Source of the DNA: Actinomycetes bacterium | GTDB lineage: Bacteria; Actinomycetota; Actinomycetes; Mycobacteriales; Mycobacteriaceae | Direction: 5' to 3' | Assembly (NCBI GenBank): GCA_023432405.1 | Contig: JAEYUQ010000014.1 | Coordinates: 1-48,771, forward strand | DNA length: 48,771 nt | Part shown: positions 25,992-32,614 of the stretch, piece after piece | Position numbering within the stretch: the first letter of the stretch is position 1 | How the letters are laid out: every line of letters begins with the position of its first letter | The notes under the pieces: generated by a model | The model's database searches: none | Seen by the model: only the letters and a program-made list of their open reading frames with translations | Told to the model about the DNA's origin: nothing | Position numbers and translations under genes: made by a program

Positions 25992-26345
25992 ATGAGATTG
26001 CAAAACAACAAAGATGTTTCGCCTGTTAGTATCACTCCAGCTGTGTGCAATGTGTCAGTGGTTCTTTCTGCAGTGGTGAAACCTCCGAGTACGGTATCGG
26101 ACGCCTTTACCAAAAGGATAGGTATTTTGGGGCTCTTTATTGCTCGCGCTGTTCTTGGAGTAGTCGCTCGTAGTAAGATCCACATTATTCTTGGAATTGT
26201 TGCTGCGGTTTTTCCTTTCTTGTGGTTCCTGCTCATCAAGAGAATCTTCGGGTTTATCTACTTCTCTGTTGTAGATCTTGTCTGGTGGCCACGGTTTGCC
26301 GTCGGGATAGTATTTATCACTCTTCCAGCCAATGCGAAATGGTAG
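25992..26345 (+). pseudogene. Diverged second copy of the small membrane protein, stop codon lost
   Basis: ATG 25992 follows AGAGGTACTGCA. The first 92 residues align with the 89-residue membrane protein at 24935, with a short deletion in the middle and a polar N-terminus; the end IFGFI corresponds to IFGFV of copy 1. Where copy 1 has a TAA, copy 2 has TAC, so the frame reads on for 25 more codons through the antisense of the neighbouring minus-strand gene to 26343-26345. From 26055 to 26345 it therefore overlaps the opposite-strand unknown gene. It may be a non-functional relic or an extended product. Confidence 0.6.
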
Positions 26346-26690
26346 GACAAATTTCGGTGGCCCGTATCGTCTTTCGTGCAGTGACTTGGGTCGTGTGGCC
26401 TTTTCAGCAGCTTTCCGTGTGGTGTAAATCCCATGGCAGATTGGATCCCAAAAATAGGGGTCGTCAATATCCGCAGCAGGGGTTCCTGTGAAAACTCCGT
26501 AGAGAACCTGATCTCTGCTGTCGATTTCTACGTCGAAATCTTCCCAGGTTCCAATCATATTCCCAGGCTGTGAACGCCACCAGGTGTCAATAGCCTGTGC
26601 GGTCTCCTCAGATTCTACGAATCCTCCCAGTGGTTCGCGGTGGTCGGGAAACCGCGGATAAATAACGCAAATAGTTACTTTTATACTCAT
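26055..26690 (-). CDS. Unknown cytoplasmic protein, copy 1, with an aberrant C-terminal tail
   Basis: The first 138 residues align without gaps to the reconstructed copy 2 at 27278-27698 (about 84% identical by my hand alignment). Shared segments include KVTICVIYPRFPD, LGGFVESEET, GTWEDF, LYGVFTGTP and the C-terminal KYYPDGKPWPPDK. Copy 2 ends one residue later; here the stop is lost and about 73 residues follow that are merely the antisense of the membrane-protein copy 2. The tail, rich in Asn, Lys, Arg and Glu, is therefore unlikely to be selected. No signal peptide or membrane span; family unknown to me. ATG 26690 lies 2 nt after the stop of a truncated secreted-protein relic, the same spacing as in copy 2. 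Confidence 0.6.
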   Translation of the reverse strand: MSIKVTICVIYPRFPDHREPLGGFVESEETAQAIDTWWRSQPGNMIGTWEDFDVEIDSRDQVLYGVFTGTPAADIDDPYFWDPICHGIYTTRKAAEKATRPKSLHERRYGPPKFVLPFRIGWKSDKYYPDGKPWPPDKIYNREVDKPEDSLDEQEPQERKNRSNNSKNNVDLTTSDYSKNSASNKEPQNTYPFGKGVRYRTRRFHHCRKNH

Positions 26691-26800
26691 CTCTACACCT
26701 TACAGGGAACCAGCGAGGTGTTGGAATACCCTCGAGCGTAATAGGTTTTTCCGTTGTAGACGATCGTTCCGACAGTAGTTCCCTTGAATGGCGAAGCAAT
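26283..26800. repeat. Module copy 1 (duplicate of about 27289-27810)
   Basis: This block holds the end of the secreted-protein relic plus the unknown cytoplasmic gene. It is matched over its full length, same orientation, by about 27289-27810, including the 2-nt junction between the two genes. The boundary on the left is where the copy-1 stop codon should be. Confidence 0.75.
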
Positions 26801-26827
26801 CTGTGGACCATCAACTTCAGGACATGA
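26693..26827 (-). pseudogene. 5'-truncated relic of the secreted-protein gene (copy 1)
   Basis: Forty-four codons after an in-frame TAA, ending with TAG at 26693. The encoded end FKGTTVGTIVYNGKTYYARG...PCKV matches the C-terminus of the secreted protein at 27701 (FKGTTVGTIVYGGKTYYARG...PCEV). The upstream three quarters, including the signal peptide, are absent or scrambled. It sits 2 nt before the unknown gene copy 1, proving that the secreted-protein/unknown-protein pair was duplicated as a unit. Confidence 0.8.
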
Positions 26828-26908
26828 TTACCGCATAAGTGGTTCTATCCAAGCTGGAACTCATCGTGGTGTTGGTGTGTCTAACGAAGTACATCTTCCT
26901 TGCAATGT

Positions 26909-27208
26909 CTAGATTCGCTTGGAGAGCCACCTAGACAGTTCAGTAGTGGCTTTTTCGAGTCCTCCAGGGTAGGTCTCCTCCAATTCTTTCTCTACGTCTT
27001 TGAGAATGGTATGCGCAAGCTCTTTTGTTTTAACAAGTGGAATCTTCTCGCGCAGCTCATCGAGCGGCAGTTTTAATTCAACTCTGGGATCGGTATGCAT
27101 ACTGTAAGAAGTCAAGTCGTCGGAGTAGATTCGAAGGGTGCAGCCTGTGAGACTGGACTCCAAAACTACGTTTCCAAAAATGAGAGCAGGCAGGTTTCTG
27201 ACTATCAT
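26909..27208 (-). CDS. Unknown 99-residue protein, probably 5'-truncated
   Basis: The frame from ATG 27208 encodes 99 residues, with a mixed N-terminal half (GNVVLESSLTGCTLRIYSDD) and a charged helical C-terminal half ending LSRWLSKRI. The frame continues open for about 20 codons upstream of the ATG (RIHFTHCSDAVESLH), which looks like genuine coding sequence, until a TGA. No start or ribosome site is seen there, so the gene was probably cut at its 5' end where the copy-2 module joins. The shape resembles small immunity-type proteins only in a general way; I do not assign a family. Confidence 0.45.
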   Translation of the reverse strand: MIVRNLPALIFGNVVLESSLTGCTLRIYSDDLTSYSMHTDPRVELKLPLDELREKIPLVKTKELAHTILKDVEKELEETYPGGLEKATTELSRWLSKRI

Positions 27209-27277
27209 ATGGAGCGATTCTACAGCATCGGAGCAATGGGTGAAATGGATTCGATTCGTATCGACTCACATTCCAAA

Positions 27278-27698
27278 TTACAGCTTGTCTGGTGGCCAAG
27301 GTTTACCGTCGGGATAGTATTTTTCGCTTTTCCAGCCAATGCGAAATGGGAGAACAAATTTGGGCTTCATATATTTTTTCCTCAACCCATGATGTGGGTT
27401 GTGTCGCCTTTTCTGCTGCTTTCCGTGTGGTGTATATCCCTTGACAGACTGGACCGAAAAAACCAGGTTCATCGATATCGGTGTTTGGAGTTCCTGTGAA
27501 TACTCCGTAAAGAACTTGGTCTCTGCTGTCGATTTCTACCTCGAAGTCTTCCCAGGTTCCAATCATGTTTCCGGGCTGTGAGCGCCACCATGTATCAATA
27601 GCTCGTGCGGTCTCCTCGGATTCTACGAATCCTCCCAGTGGTTCGCTGCGATCAGGGAATCGTGGATAGATCACGCAGATAGTTACTTTCATAGACAT
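27278..27698 (-). pseudogene. Unknown cytoplasmic protein, copy 2, frameshifted at an A6 tract
   Basis: From ATG 27698 the frame matches copy 1 for about 107 codons, then leaves it at a run of six A (plus-strand T6 at 27374-27379) and stops at 27303. Reading the run as five A restores the match: EEKYMKPKFVLPFRIGWK against ERRYGPPKFVLPFRIGWK of copy 1, then KYYPDGKPWPPDKL and a stop at 27278. The total of 421 nt is 140 codons plus one base, as expected for a single insertion. Homopolymer slippage could make this switchable, or it may be an assembly error. ATG 27698 lies 2 nt after the stop of the secreted-protein gene. Confidence 0.85.
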
Positions 27699-27810
27699 GG
27701 TTACACCTCACAGGGTAGTTGTGATGTTTTGGAATAACCTCGGGCATAGTAGGTTTTTCCGCCGTAGACGATCGTTCCGACCGTCGTTCCCTTGAAGGCG
27801 GTATCGACTT
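27289..27810. repeat. Module copy 2 (duplicate of about 26283-26800)
   Basis: Second copy of the secreted-protein end plus unknown cytoplasmic gene, about 1.0 kb from copy 1. Here the upstream secreted-protein gene is complete in length (to 28233), so copy 2 carries the fuller version of the module. Confidence 0.75.
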
Positions 27811-28233
27811 TACCGGTGCATGTGAACTCGAGATTTTGCTGGTTGAGTTCTGTAGTGTCGCGAGCATCGGCCGTCACTTTACCTACTGCCAGCTTCCACC
27901 ATGAATAGTACTTGTACCGCAAATCAGAGCTGTGATGGATGCTAGTAACTTTTGCAGTACAGTGCGTATGCGCTTTAAAACCTGCGGTTCGCCATCCTCC
28001 AGATTTCCGGAGATGCACATTATCTAGCTTCAGTGTGCATGGCCCGTAGCTGCCGGAGCGGTTCACAGCCCCATCAATCGAGGGCGATTCTGAGAGAACC
28101 TAAGGAATTGTTATTGACTCTGGTACTGATTCTTCCTGAGCGTTGGCCGCTGGCGCGGTAGCGAGTGAGATTATTGAGATTGCTGTTGTATTGAGATTAC
28201 TGTTGTGAGGATGGCGGCGCTGCCCTTATACAC
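27701..28233 (-). pseudogene. Secreted cysteine-containing protein of unknown function, disrupted twice
   Basis: Reconstruction from GTG 28233 (preceded by GAGAGGACAA): MYKGSAAILTTVISI, then a 17-bp tandem duplication (28174-28207). Removing one unit joins it in frame to ISLATAPAANA, a clear signal-peptide end, followed by QEESVPESITIP. An amber TAG at 28100-28102 interrupts the frame; beyond it the same frame runs VLSESPSIDGAV and on to a stop at 27701. The mature region would have four cysteines (GPC, THC, FTC, LPC), fitting two disulfides, and a KTYYARGYS-type end. It resembles small actinobacterial secreted proteins that I cannot name. A 121-residue internal frame from GTG 28066 is what simple gene calling would show, but it lacks the signal peptide. 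Confidence 0.8.
28174..28207. repeat. 17-bp tandem duplication in the signal-peptide region
   Basis: TTGAGATTGCTGTTGTA (28174-28190) is followed directly by TTGAGATTACTGTTGTG (28191-28207), 15 of 17 identical. Since 17 is not a multiple of three, one unit shifts the frame of the secreted-protein gene. Confidence 0.85.
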
Positions 28234-28337
28234 TTACTTGTCCTCTCAGGTTGGCAGGGGAGGAACCCGTGCGTTTACGGCTCTATCACGGGCTACCCAG
28301 TGGACATCGTTTCTGCTACCAGGATATTTACAGAGGA

Positions 28338-28366
28338 TTGCGTTCGGCAAGACCCTTCACTATTAT
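28338..28366 (+). promoter_or_regulatory. Sigma-A-type promoter of the hemolysin III family gene
   Basis: TTGCGT (28338-28343), exactly 17 nt, then TATTAT (28361-28366). Transcription would start near 28373, leaving a short leader with the ribosome site AAGGAGG before the start at 28399/28402. One of the better-formed promoters in the window. Confidence 0.65.
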
Positions 28367-28398
28367 TTACTGAACCGTAAGTTACGGGGAAGGAGGTA

Positions 28399-29103
28399 AT
28401 GGTGTCGGCGGTAGGTGTTAATCTCATTCCACGCACGCGTTGGATCTATGACCGCGGTGTTCGCCCACGAACACGGGGTTGGTTCCACTTCATTGCTGCC
28501 ATTGTCAGTGCGCTTTCAGGAACTGTTCTTACCACCTTCTCGTGGATGACCTTGCGCTGGTGGCAAGCTCTCGGCGTAACTGTCTACTCCGTGGGCGTGG
28601 TAGTTCTCTTCGGGGTGTCTGCTGCCTATCATCTCGGTCCTTGGCAGCACGCTCGCACCGTGCAATGGTGGCGCCGAGCAGATCACGCCACCATCTCTGT
28701 CTTTATTGCGGCCACCTACACCCCGCTGTGTCTCATCGTCTTCCCCGGCGCCACCTCCGCCTGGATGCTCGGCTGTTGCTGGGCGGGCGCCCTCATCGCC
28801 GTTACCCTCAACCTGGTCTGGATCAGTCACCCTCGCTGGCTGGATGTGGTGGTGTATCTCTTCCTCGGGTGGCTTATCGTTCCTCTTCTGCCTCAACTCT
28901 GGCAGGAGGCAGGCCCAGCGGTGGTGTGGCTGCTGTTGTCCGGGGGAATTGTCTACAGTCTGGGTGCTCTCATCTATGGATTCAAATGGCCTGGACGACG
29001 CGCGCGCTACATGGGTTTCCACGAATACTTCCACCTCGCCACCATCATCGCCGCCATTCTCCACCTGATTGCTATCTGGTTTGTTGTGGTTTCTGCGATG
29101 TAG
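28399..29103 (+). CDS. Hemolysin III family (PAQR-type) integral membrane protein
   Basis: Seven-span membrane protein of 234 residues in the HlyIII/PAQR superfamily. The conserved metal-site residues are visible: SAAYH after the second span, RADHATIS in the third, and GFHEYFHLATI near the C-terminus. Bacterial members are linked to membrane homeostasis; hemolysis is a historical name. AGGAGG lies only 2 nt before ATG 28399 but 5 nt before the next codon, GTG 28402, which may be the true start. Restores the conserved gene order right of the accessory island. Confidence 0.9.
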   Translation: MVSAVGVNLIPRTRWIYDRGVRPRTRGWFHFIAAIVSALSGTVLTTFSWMTLRWWQALGVTVYSVGVVVLFGVSAAYHLGPWQHARTVQWWRRADHATISVFIAATYTPLCLIVFPGATSAWMLGCCWAGALIAVTLNLVWISHPRWLDVVVYLFLGWLIVPLLPQLWQEAGPAVVWLLLSGGIVYSLGALIYGFKWPGRRARYMGFHEYFHLATIIAAILHLIAIWFVVVSAM

Positions 29104-29112
29104 CCTGAGACC

Positions 29113-29514
29113 ATGAAACAGGCTGACCCGCAGGAAACCTTTGCTGCCCTTGAAGCAGTAGGCGCCTGGGCTGCTGACCCCGAGGGCGTCGCCAAGCCCC
29201 CCAAAGCCCAAGTGGCCACGGCTGTGCGGCTCAGTGCTCGGCTGCTAGCACAGAGGGCGCCGGGTCACAGCGTGGAACTGAGAATCCCGCCTTATGTAGC
29301 TGTGCAGTGTATTGAGGGGCCGCGCCACACCCGAGGAACTCCCCCCAATGTGGTGGAGGCTGACCCCCTGGTGTGGGTGCAATTAGTGCTGGGACTGACC
29401 ACTTTCGATGCCGCTGTTGCCCAGGGGCGTGTGCAATCTTCGGGGAGTCGCGCGGGTGACGTAGCTCACTGCCTACCTATCTTGGAGTTTCAGCAGGAAA
29501 GCGTACTAAACTAG
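29113..29514 (+). CDS. Sterol carrier (SCP-2)-like family protein, upstream of purF
   Basis: A 133-residue protein with an N-terminal helical region and a central ELRIPPYVAVQCIEGPRHTRGTPPNVVE segment followed by a hydrophobic strand-helix part. This matches the small actinobacterial 'sterol carrier family' proteins regularly found just before purF. No signal or membrane span. A lipid-binding role is only implied by the family name. It starts 9 nt after the hemolysin III gene and ends 5 nt before purF, so it is probably cotranscribed with both. Confidence 0.72.
   Translation: MKQADPQETFAALEAVGAWAADPEGVAKPPKAQVATAVRLSARLLAQRAPGHSVELRIPPYVAVQCIEGPRHTRGTPPNVVEADPLVWVQLVLGLTTFDAAVAQGRVQSSGSRAGDVAHCLPILEFQQESVLN
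29507..29512 (+). promoter_or_regulatory. Candidate -10 element of purF
   Basis: TAAACT overlaps the last codons of the SCP-2-like gene and lies 7 nt before the purF GTG. It could drive leaderless purF transcription apart from the upstream genes. Confidence 0.35.
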
Positions 29515-29519
29515 CCCGA

Positions 29520-30986
29520 GTGGAATCGTGTGTCACAACCGATATCGAAAATGAGCCGAGGGAAGAGTGTGGGGTCTTCGGCGTGTGGGCTCCGGGCGAA
29601 GATGTAGCCAAGCTCACCTACTTTGGTCTTTATGCACTTCAGCACAGGGGGCAGGAGGCTGCCGGGATTGCTGTAGGCGACGGAGAAAGCCTCCTCGTGT
29701 TCAAAGACGTGGGTCTTGTATCCCAAATCTTTGATGAGTCTTCTCTCAACGCCTTGGCAGGTGATGTGGCTGTAGGTCACGTCCGCTACTCAACCAATGG
29801 CTCTACGGTGTGGGCCAATGTGCAGCCCACTTTCCGTACCTCCCCGGACAGCACCGATTTGGCTTTGTGCCATAACGGCAACTTGGTCAATTACGTGGCT
29901 TTGCGCGAGGAGGCCAAGGAGCGCGGTTTGGTCACAGAGGACGGGACGTCGGATTCCGTGGTGCTCTCTGCGTTGCTCAGCGAGGATGTTCACAGTGGTG
30001 TGTCTGTGTTCGAGTCTGCTCAACGGCTTCTTCCTCGGGTACAAGGAGCCTACTGTCTCACCTTCACGGATGGCAATACCTTGTACGCCGCGCGGGACCC
30101 AGAGGGAGTCCGTCCCCTGGAGTTGGGGCGTCTCAACAATGGTTGGGTCGTGGCCTCTGAAACCTGCGCCCTGGACATTGTGGGTGCAAGTTTTGTGCGG
30201 GAGATTGATCCTGGAGAAATTATCGCTATCGACGCCGCTGGAGTGCGTTCGGCCCATTTCGCCGAGCCCCGGCCCAAAGGATGCATTTTCGAGTATGTTT
30301 ATCTAGCCCGTCCTGATTCTCATATTCGGGGCCGCAATGTGAATGCTGCACGCTTGGACATCGGGCGTCGCTTAGCCCAAGAATTCCCTGTGGAAGGGGA
30401 TCTTGTCATTCCGGTTCCAGAATCTGGAACCCCAGCGGCGGTGGGCTATGCCCGTGAAAGCGGAATTCCTTTCGGGCAAGGGCTAGTCAAGAATGCCTAT
30501 GTGGGGCGAACCTTCATTCAGCCCTCCCAAACGCTTCGGCAATTGGGTATTCGCTTGAAACTCAACCCGCTCAAAGAGGTCATATCGGGGAAGCGCCTCA
30601 TTGTGGTGGATGACTCCATTGTGAGAGGAAACACCCAGCGCGCTCTCATCCGCATGCTTCGCGAGGCCGGGGCTGCTGAGGTACACGTTCGCATTGCCTC
30701 TCCGCCGGTCAAGTGGCCGTGTTTCTATGGCATAGACTTCGCCAGCCCAGGGGAATTGATCGCCAACGCTGATCAGACCTCGGAAGAGCAAATTGTGGAT
30801 TCTGTCTGCCAAGCCATTGGGGCAGACAGTCTGGGCTATGTGTCCATCGACGCGATGGTGGCTGCCACGGAGCAGCCAGCCTCGGAGCTGTGCATGGCCT
30901 GTTTTGATGGGCACTACCCGCTCGGGTTGCCCGCCGGAAACACCAATGCCGAAACAGTGGCCCGAATGCAGGGCATGACCGTCTAA
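29520..30986 (+). CDS. purF: Amidophosphoribosyltransferase
   Basis: First committed enzyme of purine synthesis, forming phosphoribosylamine from PRPP and glutamine. It is an Ntn-type glutaminase fused to a phosphoribosyltransferase. The short propeptide MESCVTTDIENEPREE precedes the nucleophile Cys17 (ECGVFGVW), and the PRPP loop is LIVVDDSIVRGNT. Cysteines in the C-terminal half (for example WPCFYGID and ELCMACF) suggest the iron-sulfur-containing subfamily. The start is GTG at 29520. purM follows 63 nt downstream. Confidence 0.96.
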   Translation: MESCVTTDIENEPREECGVFGVWAPGEDVAKLTYFGLYALQHRGQEAAGIAVGDGESLLVFKDVGLVSQIFDESSLNALAGDVAVGHVRYSTNGSTVWANVQPTFRTSPDSTDLALCHNGNLVNYVALREEAKERGLVTEDGTSDSVVLSALLSEDVHSGVSVFESAQRLLPRVQGAYCLTFTDGNTLYAARDPEGVRPLELGRLNNGWVVASETCALDIVGASFVREIDPGEIIAIDAAGVRSAHFAEPRPKGCIFEYVYLARPDSHIRGRNVNAARLDIGRRLAQEFPVEGDLVIPVPESGTPAAVGYARESGIPFGQGLVKNAYVGRTFIQPSQTLRQLGIRLKLNPLKEVISGKRLIVVDDSIVRGNTQRALIRMLREAGAAEVHVRIASPPVKWPCFYGIDFASPGELIANADQTSEEQIVDSVCQAIGADSLGYVSIDAMVAATEQPASELCMACFDGHYPLGLPAGNTNAETVARMQGMTV

Positions 30987-31049
30987 TATCACCGTTTAAC
31001 TCAGAACACCGTCTAGCAGGCCCCACCCCTCTGAGAGGAGATTACTCAC

Positions 31050-32120
31050 ATGACAGAACTGACTGAATCCACTAACTCCTATGCTGCAGCCGGTGTGGAT
31101 ATTGCCGCGGGAGATCGCGCCGTGGAGCTCATCGCTCCTCTTGCTAAGAAGGCGAGTCGCCCCGAAGTTCGTGGGGGGCTTGGCGGCTTTGCTGGGCTCT
31201 TTGAACTGGGTAAGTACAAGAAACCCCTCCTTGCCGCAGGCTCAGACGGAGTGGGAACCAAACTTGCAGTGGCGCAAGCTCTGGATAAACACAACACCAT
31301 TGGTATTGATCTGGTGGCCATGTGCGTGGATGACCTGGTTGTCTGTGGTGCCGAGCCTCTGTTTCTCCAGGATTACATTGCTATCGGCAAAGTAGTTCCA
31401 GAAAAGGTGGCAGATATTGTTGCAGGTATTGCTGAGGGCTGTGTCCAGGCGGGGTGTGCTCTCCTTGGTGGGGAAACTGCAGAGCATCCGGGGCTCATGG
31501 AACCTGAGGAATATGATGTTTCCGCCACTGCGGTAGGCGTGGTAGAAGAAGAGGATCTCCTGGGTGCTGAGCGTGTTCGCCCTGGCGACGCCCTTATTGC
31601 TATGGCTTCCTCAGGTCTGCACTCGAATGGCTATTCATTGGCGCGCAAAGTGCTCCTGGAAGATGCCAGACTTCCTCTGGATCAAGCTATGGAAGATTTT
31701 GGGCGCACCTTGGGTGAAGAACTCTTGGAACCCACCAAGATTTACGCTCAGGATTGCCTAGCGCTTATGGCTGAATGTGATGTGCATACCTTCTGCCATG
31801 TCACAGGTGGGGGATTAGCTGGAAACCTGGAGAGGGTTATCCCTGAAGGCGTGGTGGCTACGGTGGATCGCAGCACCTGGGCTCCCGGTCAGATTTTCCG
31901 CACCATTGAAAAGCTTGGGAAAGTACCCCAGGAAGAGATGGAAAAGACCTTCAACATGGGCGTCGGCATGGTAGCGGTGGTGTCTTCCAGCGATAAGGAG
32001 CGCACCTTGGCTATGCTTACCGCGCGCCATATTGATGCTTGGGAGCTGGGAACAGTGAGAAGCGCTACTGAGCAAGACACCAGCAGGGCAGTGGTCACGG
32101 GGGTTCACCCTCGCTCCTGA
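31050..32120 (+). CDS. purM: Phosphoribosylformylglycinamidine cyclo-ligase (AIR synthetase)
   Basis: ATP-dependent cyclisation of FGAM to AIR. The 356-residue protein starts with the usual SYAAAGVDIAAGDRAVELI, has GGFAGLFEL, the ATP-site segment SDGVGTKLAVA and GGETAEHPGLM. Ribosome site AGAGGAG is about 10 nt before the ATG. It is the last gene of the purF-purM unit; a 12-bp perfect hairpin follows. Confidence 0.96.
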   Translation: MTELTESTNSYAAAGVDIAAGDRAVELIAPLAKKASRPEVRGGLGGFAGLFELGKYKKPLLAAGSDGVGTKLAVAQALDKHNTIGIDLVAMCVDDLVVCGAEPLFLQDYIAIGKVVPEKVADIVAGIAEGCVQAGCALLGGETAEHPGLMEPEEYDVSATAVGVVEEEDLLGAERVRPGDALIAMASSGLHSNGYSLARKVLLEDARLPLDQAMEDFGRTLGEELLEPTKIYAQDCLALMAECDVHTFCHVTGGGLAGNLERVIPEGVVATVDRSTWAPGQIFRTIEKLGKVPQEEMEKTFNMGVGMVAVVSSSDKERTLAMLTARHIDAWELGTVRSATEQDTSRAVVTGVHPRS

Positions 32121-32130
32121 GACGACAATA

Positions 32131-32160
32131 AATGCCTGCTGAAAACACTCAGCAGGCATT
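32131..32160. terminator. Bidirectional terminator hairpin between purM and DUF3073
   Basis: AATGCCTGCTGA pairs perfectly with TCAGCAGGCATT around a 6-nt loop in the 56-nt gap between two convergent genes. T-rich flanks are weak on both strands, but position and symmetry fit a shared terminator. Confidence 0.78.
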
Positions 32161-32176
32161 ATGGAAAAGTTACGCT

Positions 32177-32416
32177 CTACTTGGAAGAGTCCTCTTCAGA
32201 ATCCTCATCCCAGTCTGCATACCGTTCGGCGTACTCGGAGTAGTCAAACTCATCATCGTCCTCATAGCTAGAGGAACTGTGATCTTCAGCGGTGTCATGC
32301 GGTTGTTTTTCCCCAGCGAGCTCGCGTTGGAGAGAATCCAGGTCCATTTCCGGAGAGTTGTACTTGAGCTGACGAGCAACCTTCGTCTGTTTTGCCTTCG
32401 CGCGACCGCGACCCAT
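32177..32416 (-). CDS. DUF3073 family protein
   Basis: A 79-residue conserved actinobacterial protein with a basic N-terminus (MGRGRAKAKQTKVARQLKY) and a strongly acidic Asp/Glu/Ser/Tyr C-terminal half. No function is established to my knowledge. GAGGGGG lies about 9 nt before the ATG. It sits tail-to-tail with purM, as in other corynebacteria. A 9-bp hairpin lies in its 5' leader (32439-32467). Confidence 0.9.
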   Translation of the reverse strand: MGRGRAKAKQTKVARQLKYNSPEMDLDSLQRELAGEKQPHDTAEDHSSSSYEDDDEFDYSEYAERYADWDEDSEEDSSK

Positions 32417-32438
32417 GGGCCTAACCCCCTCGCATTAA

Positions 32439-32467
32439 GAGAGCATCCCAGGGTTGAAGATGCTCTC
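32439..32467. repeat. Inverted repeat in the DUF3073 leader
   Basis: GAGAGCATC and GATGCTCTC form a perfect 9-bp inverted repeat with an 11-nt spacer, ending 22 nt upstream of the DUF3073 start. It could be an operator or an RNA hairpin. The remaining upstream gap to ygfZ (about 150 nt) holds nothing else I can support. Confidence 0.6.
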
Positions 32468-32614
32468 ATTGGGTTCCGTAATAATTTGTCCTAGGAACAC
32501 AATAGCCTGTCTGTGCTGAAATTACCGCACCACCCCTATTTTTAGTCATGACCAGCCCTAACAGTTCCCCCATTGGAAGGCAACACTGATAGGGAAATCA
32601 CATCTCGGCGCAGG

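Noticed and set aside
28066..28233. GTG 28066 as the true start of the secreted-protein gene
   Set aside because: Coding sequence with a signal peptide is visible upstream in the same frame, interrupted only by an amber codon and a 17-bp duplication.
25244..28233. Insertion sequence or prophage as the cause of the accessory island
   Set aside because: No transposase, integrase or terminal inverted repeats could be found; only duplications and deletions are visible.
28205..28399. Plus-strand open frame of 64 codons before the hemolysin III gene
   Set aside because: It overlaps the signal-peptide region of the opposite-strand secreted gene and the -35/-10 promoter; composition is not protein-like.
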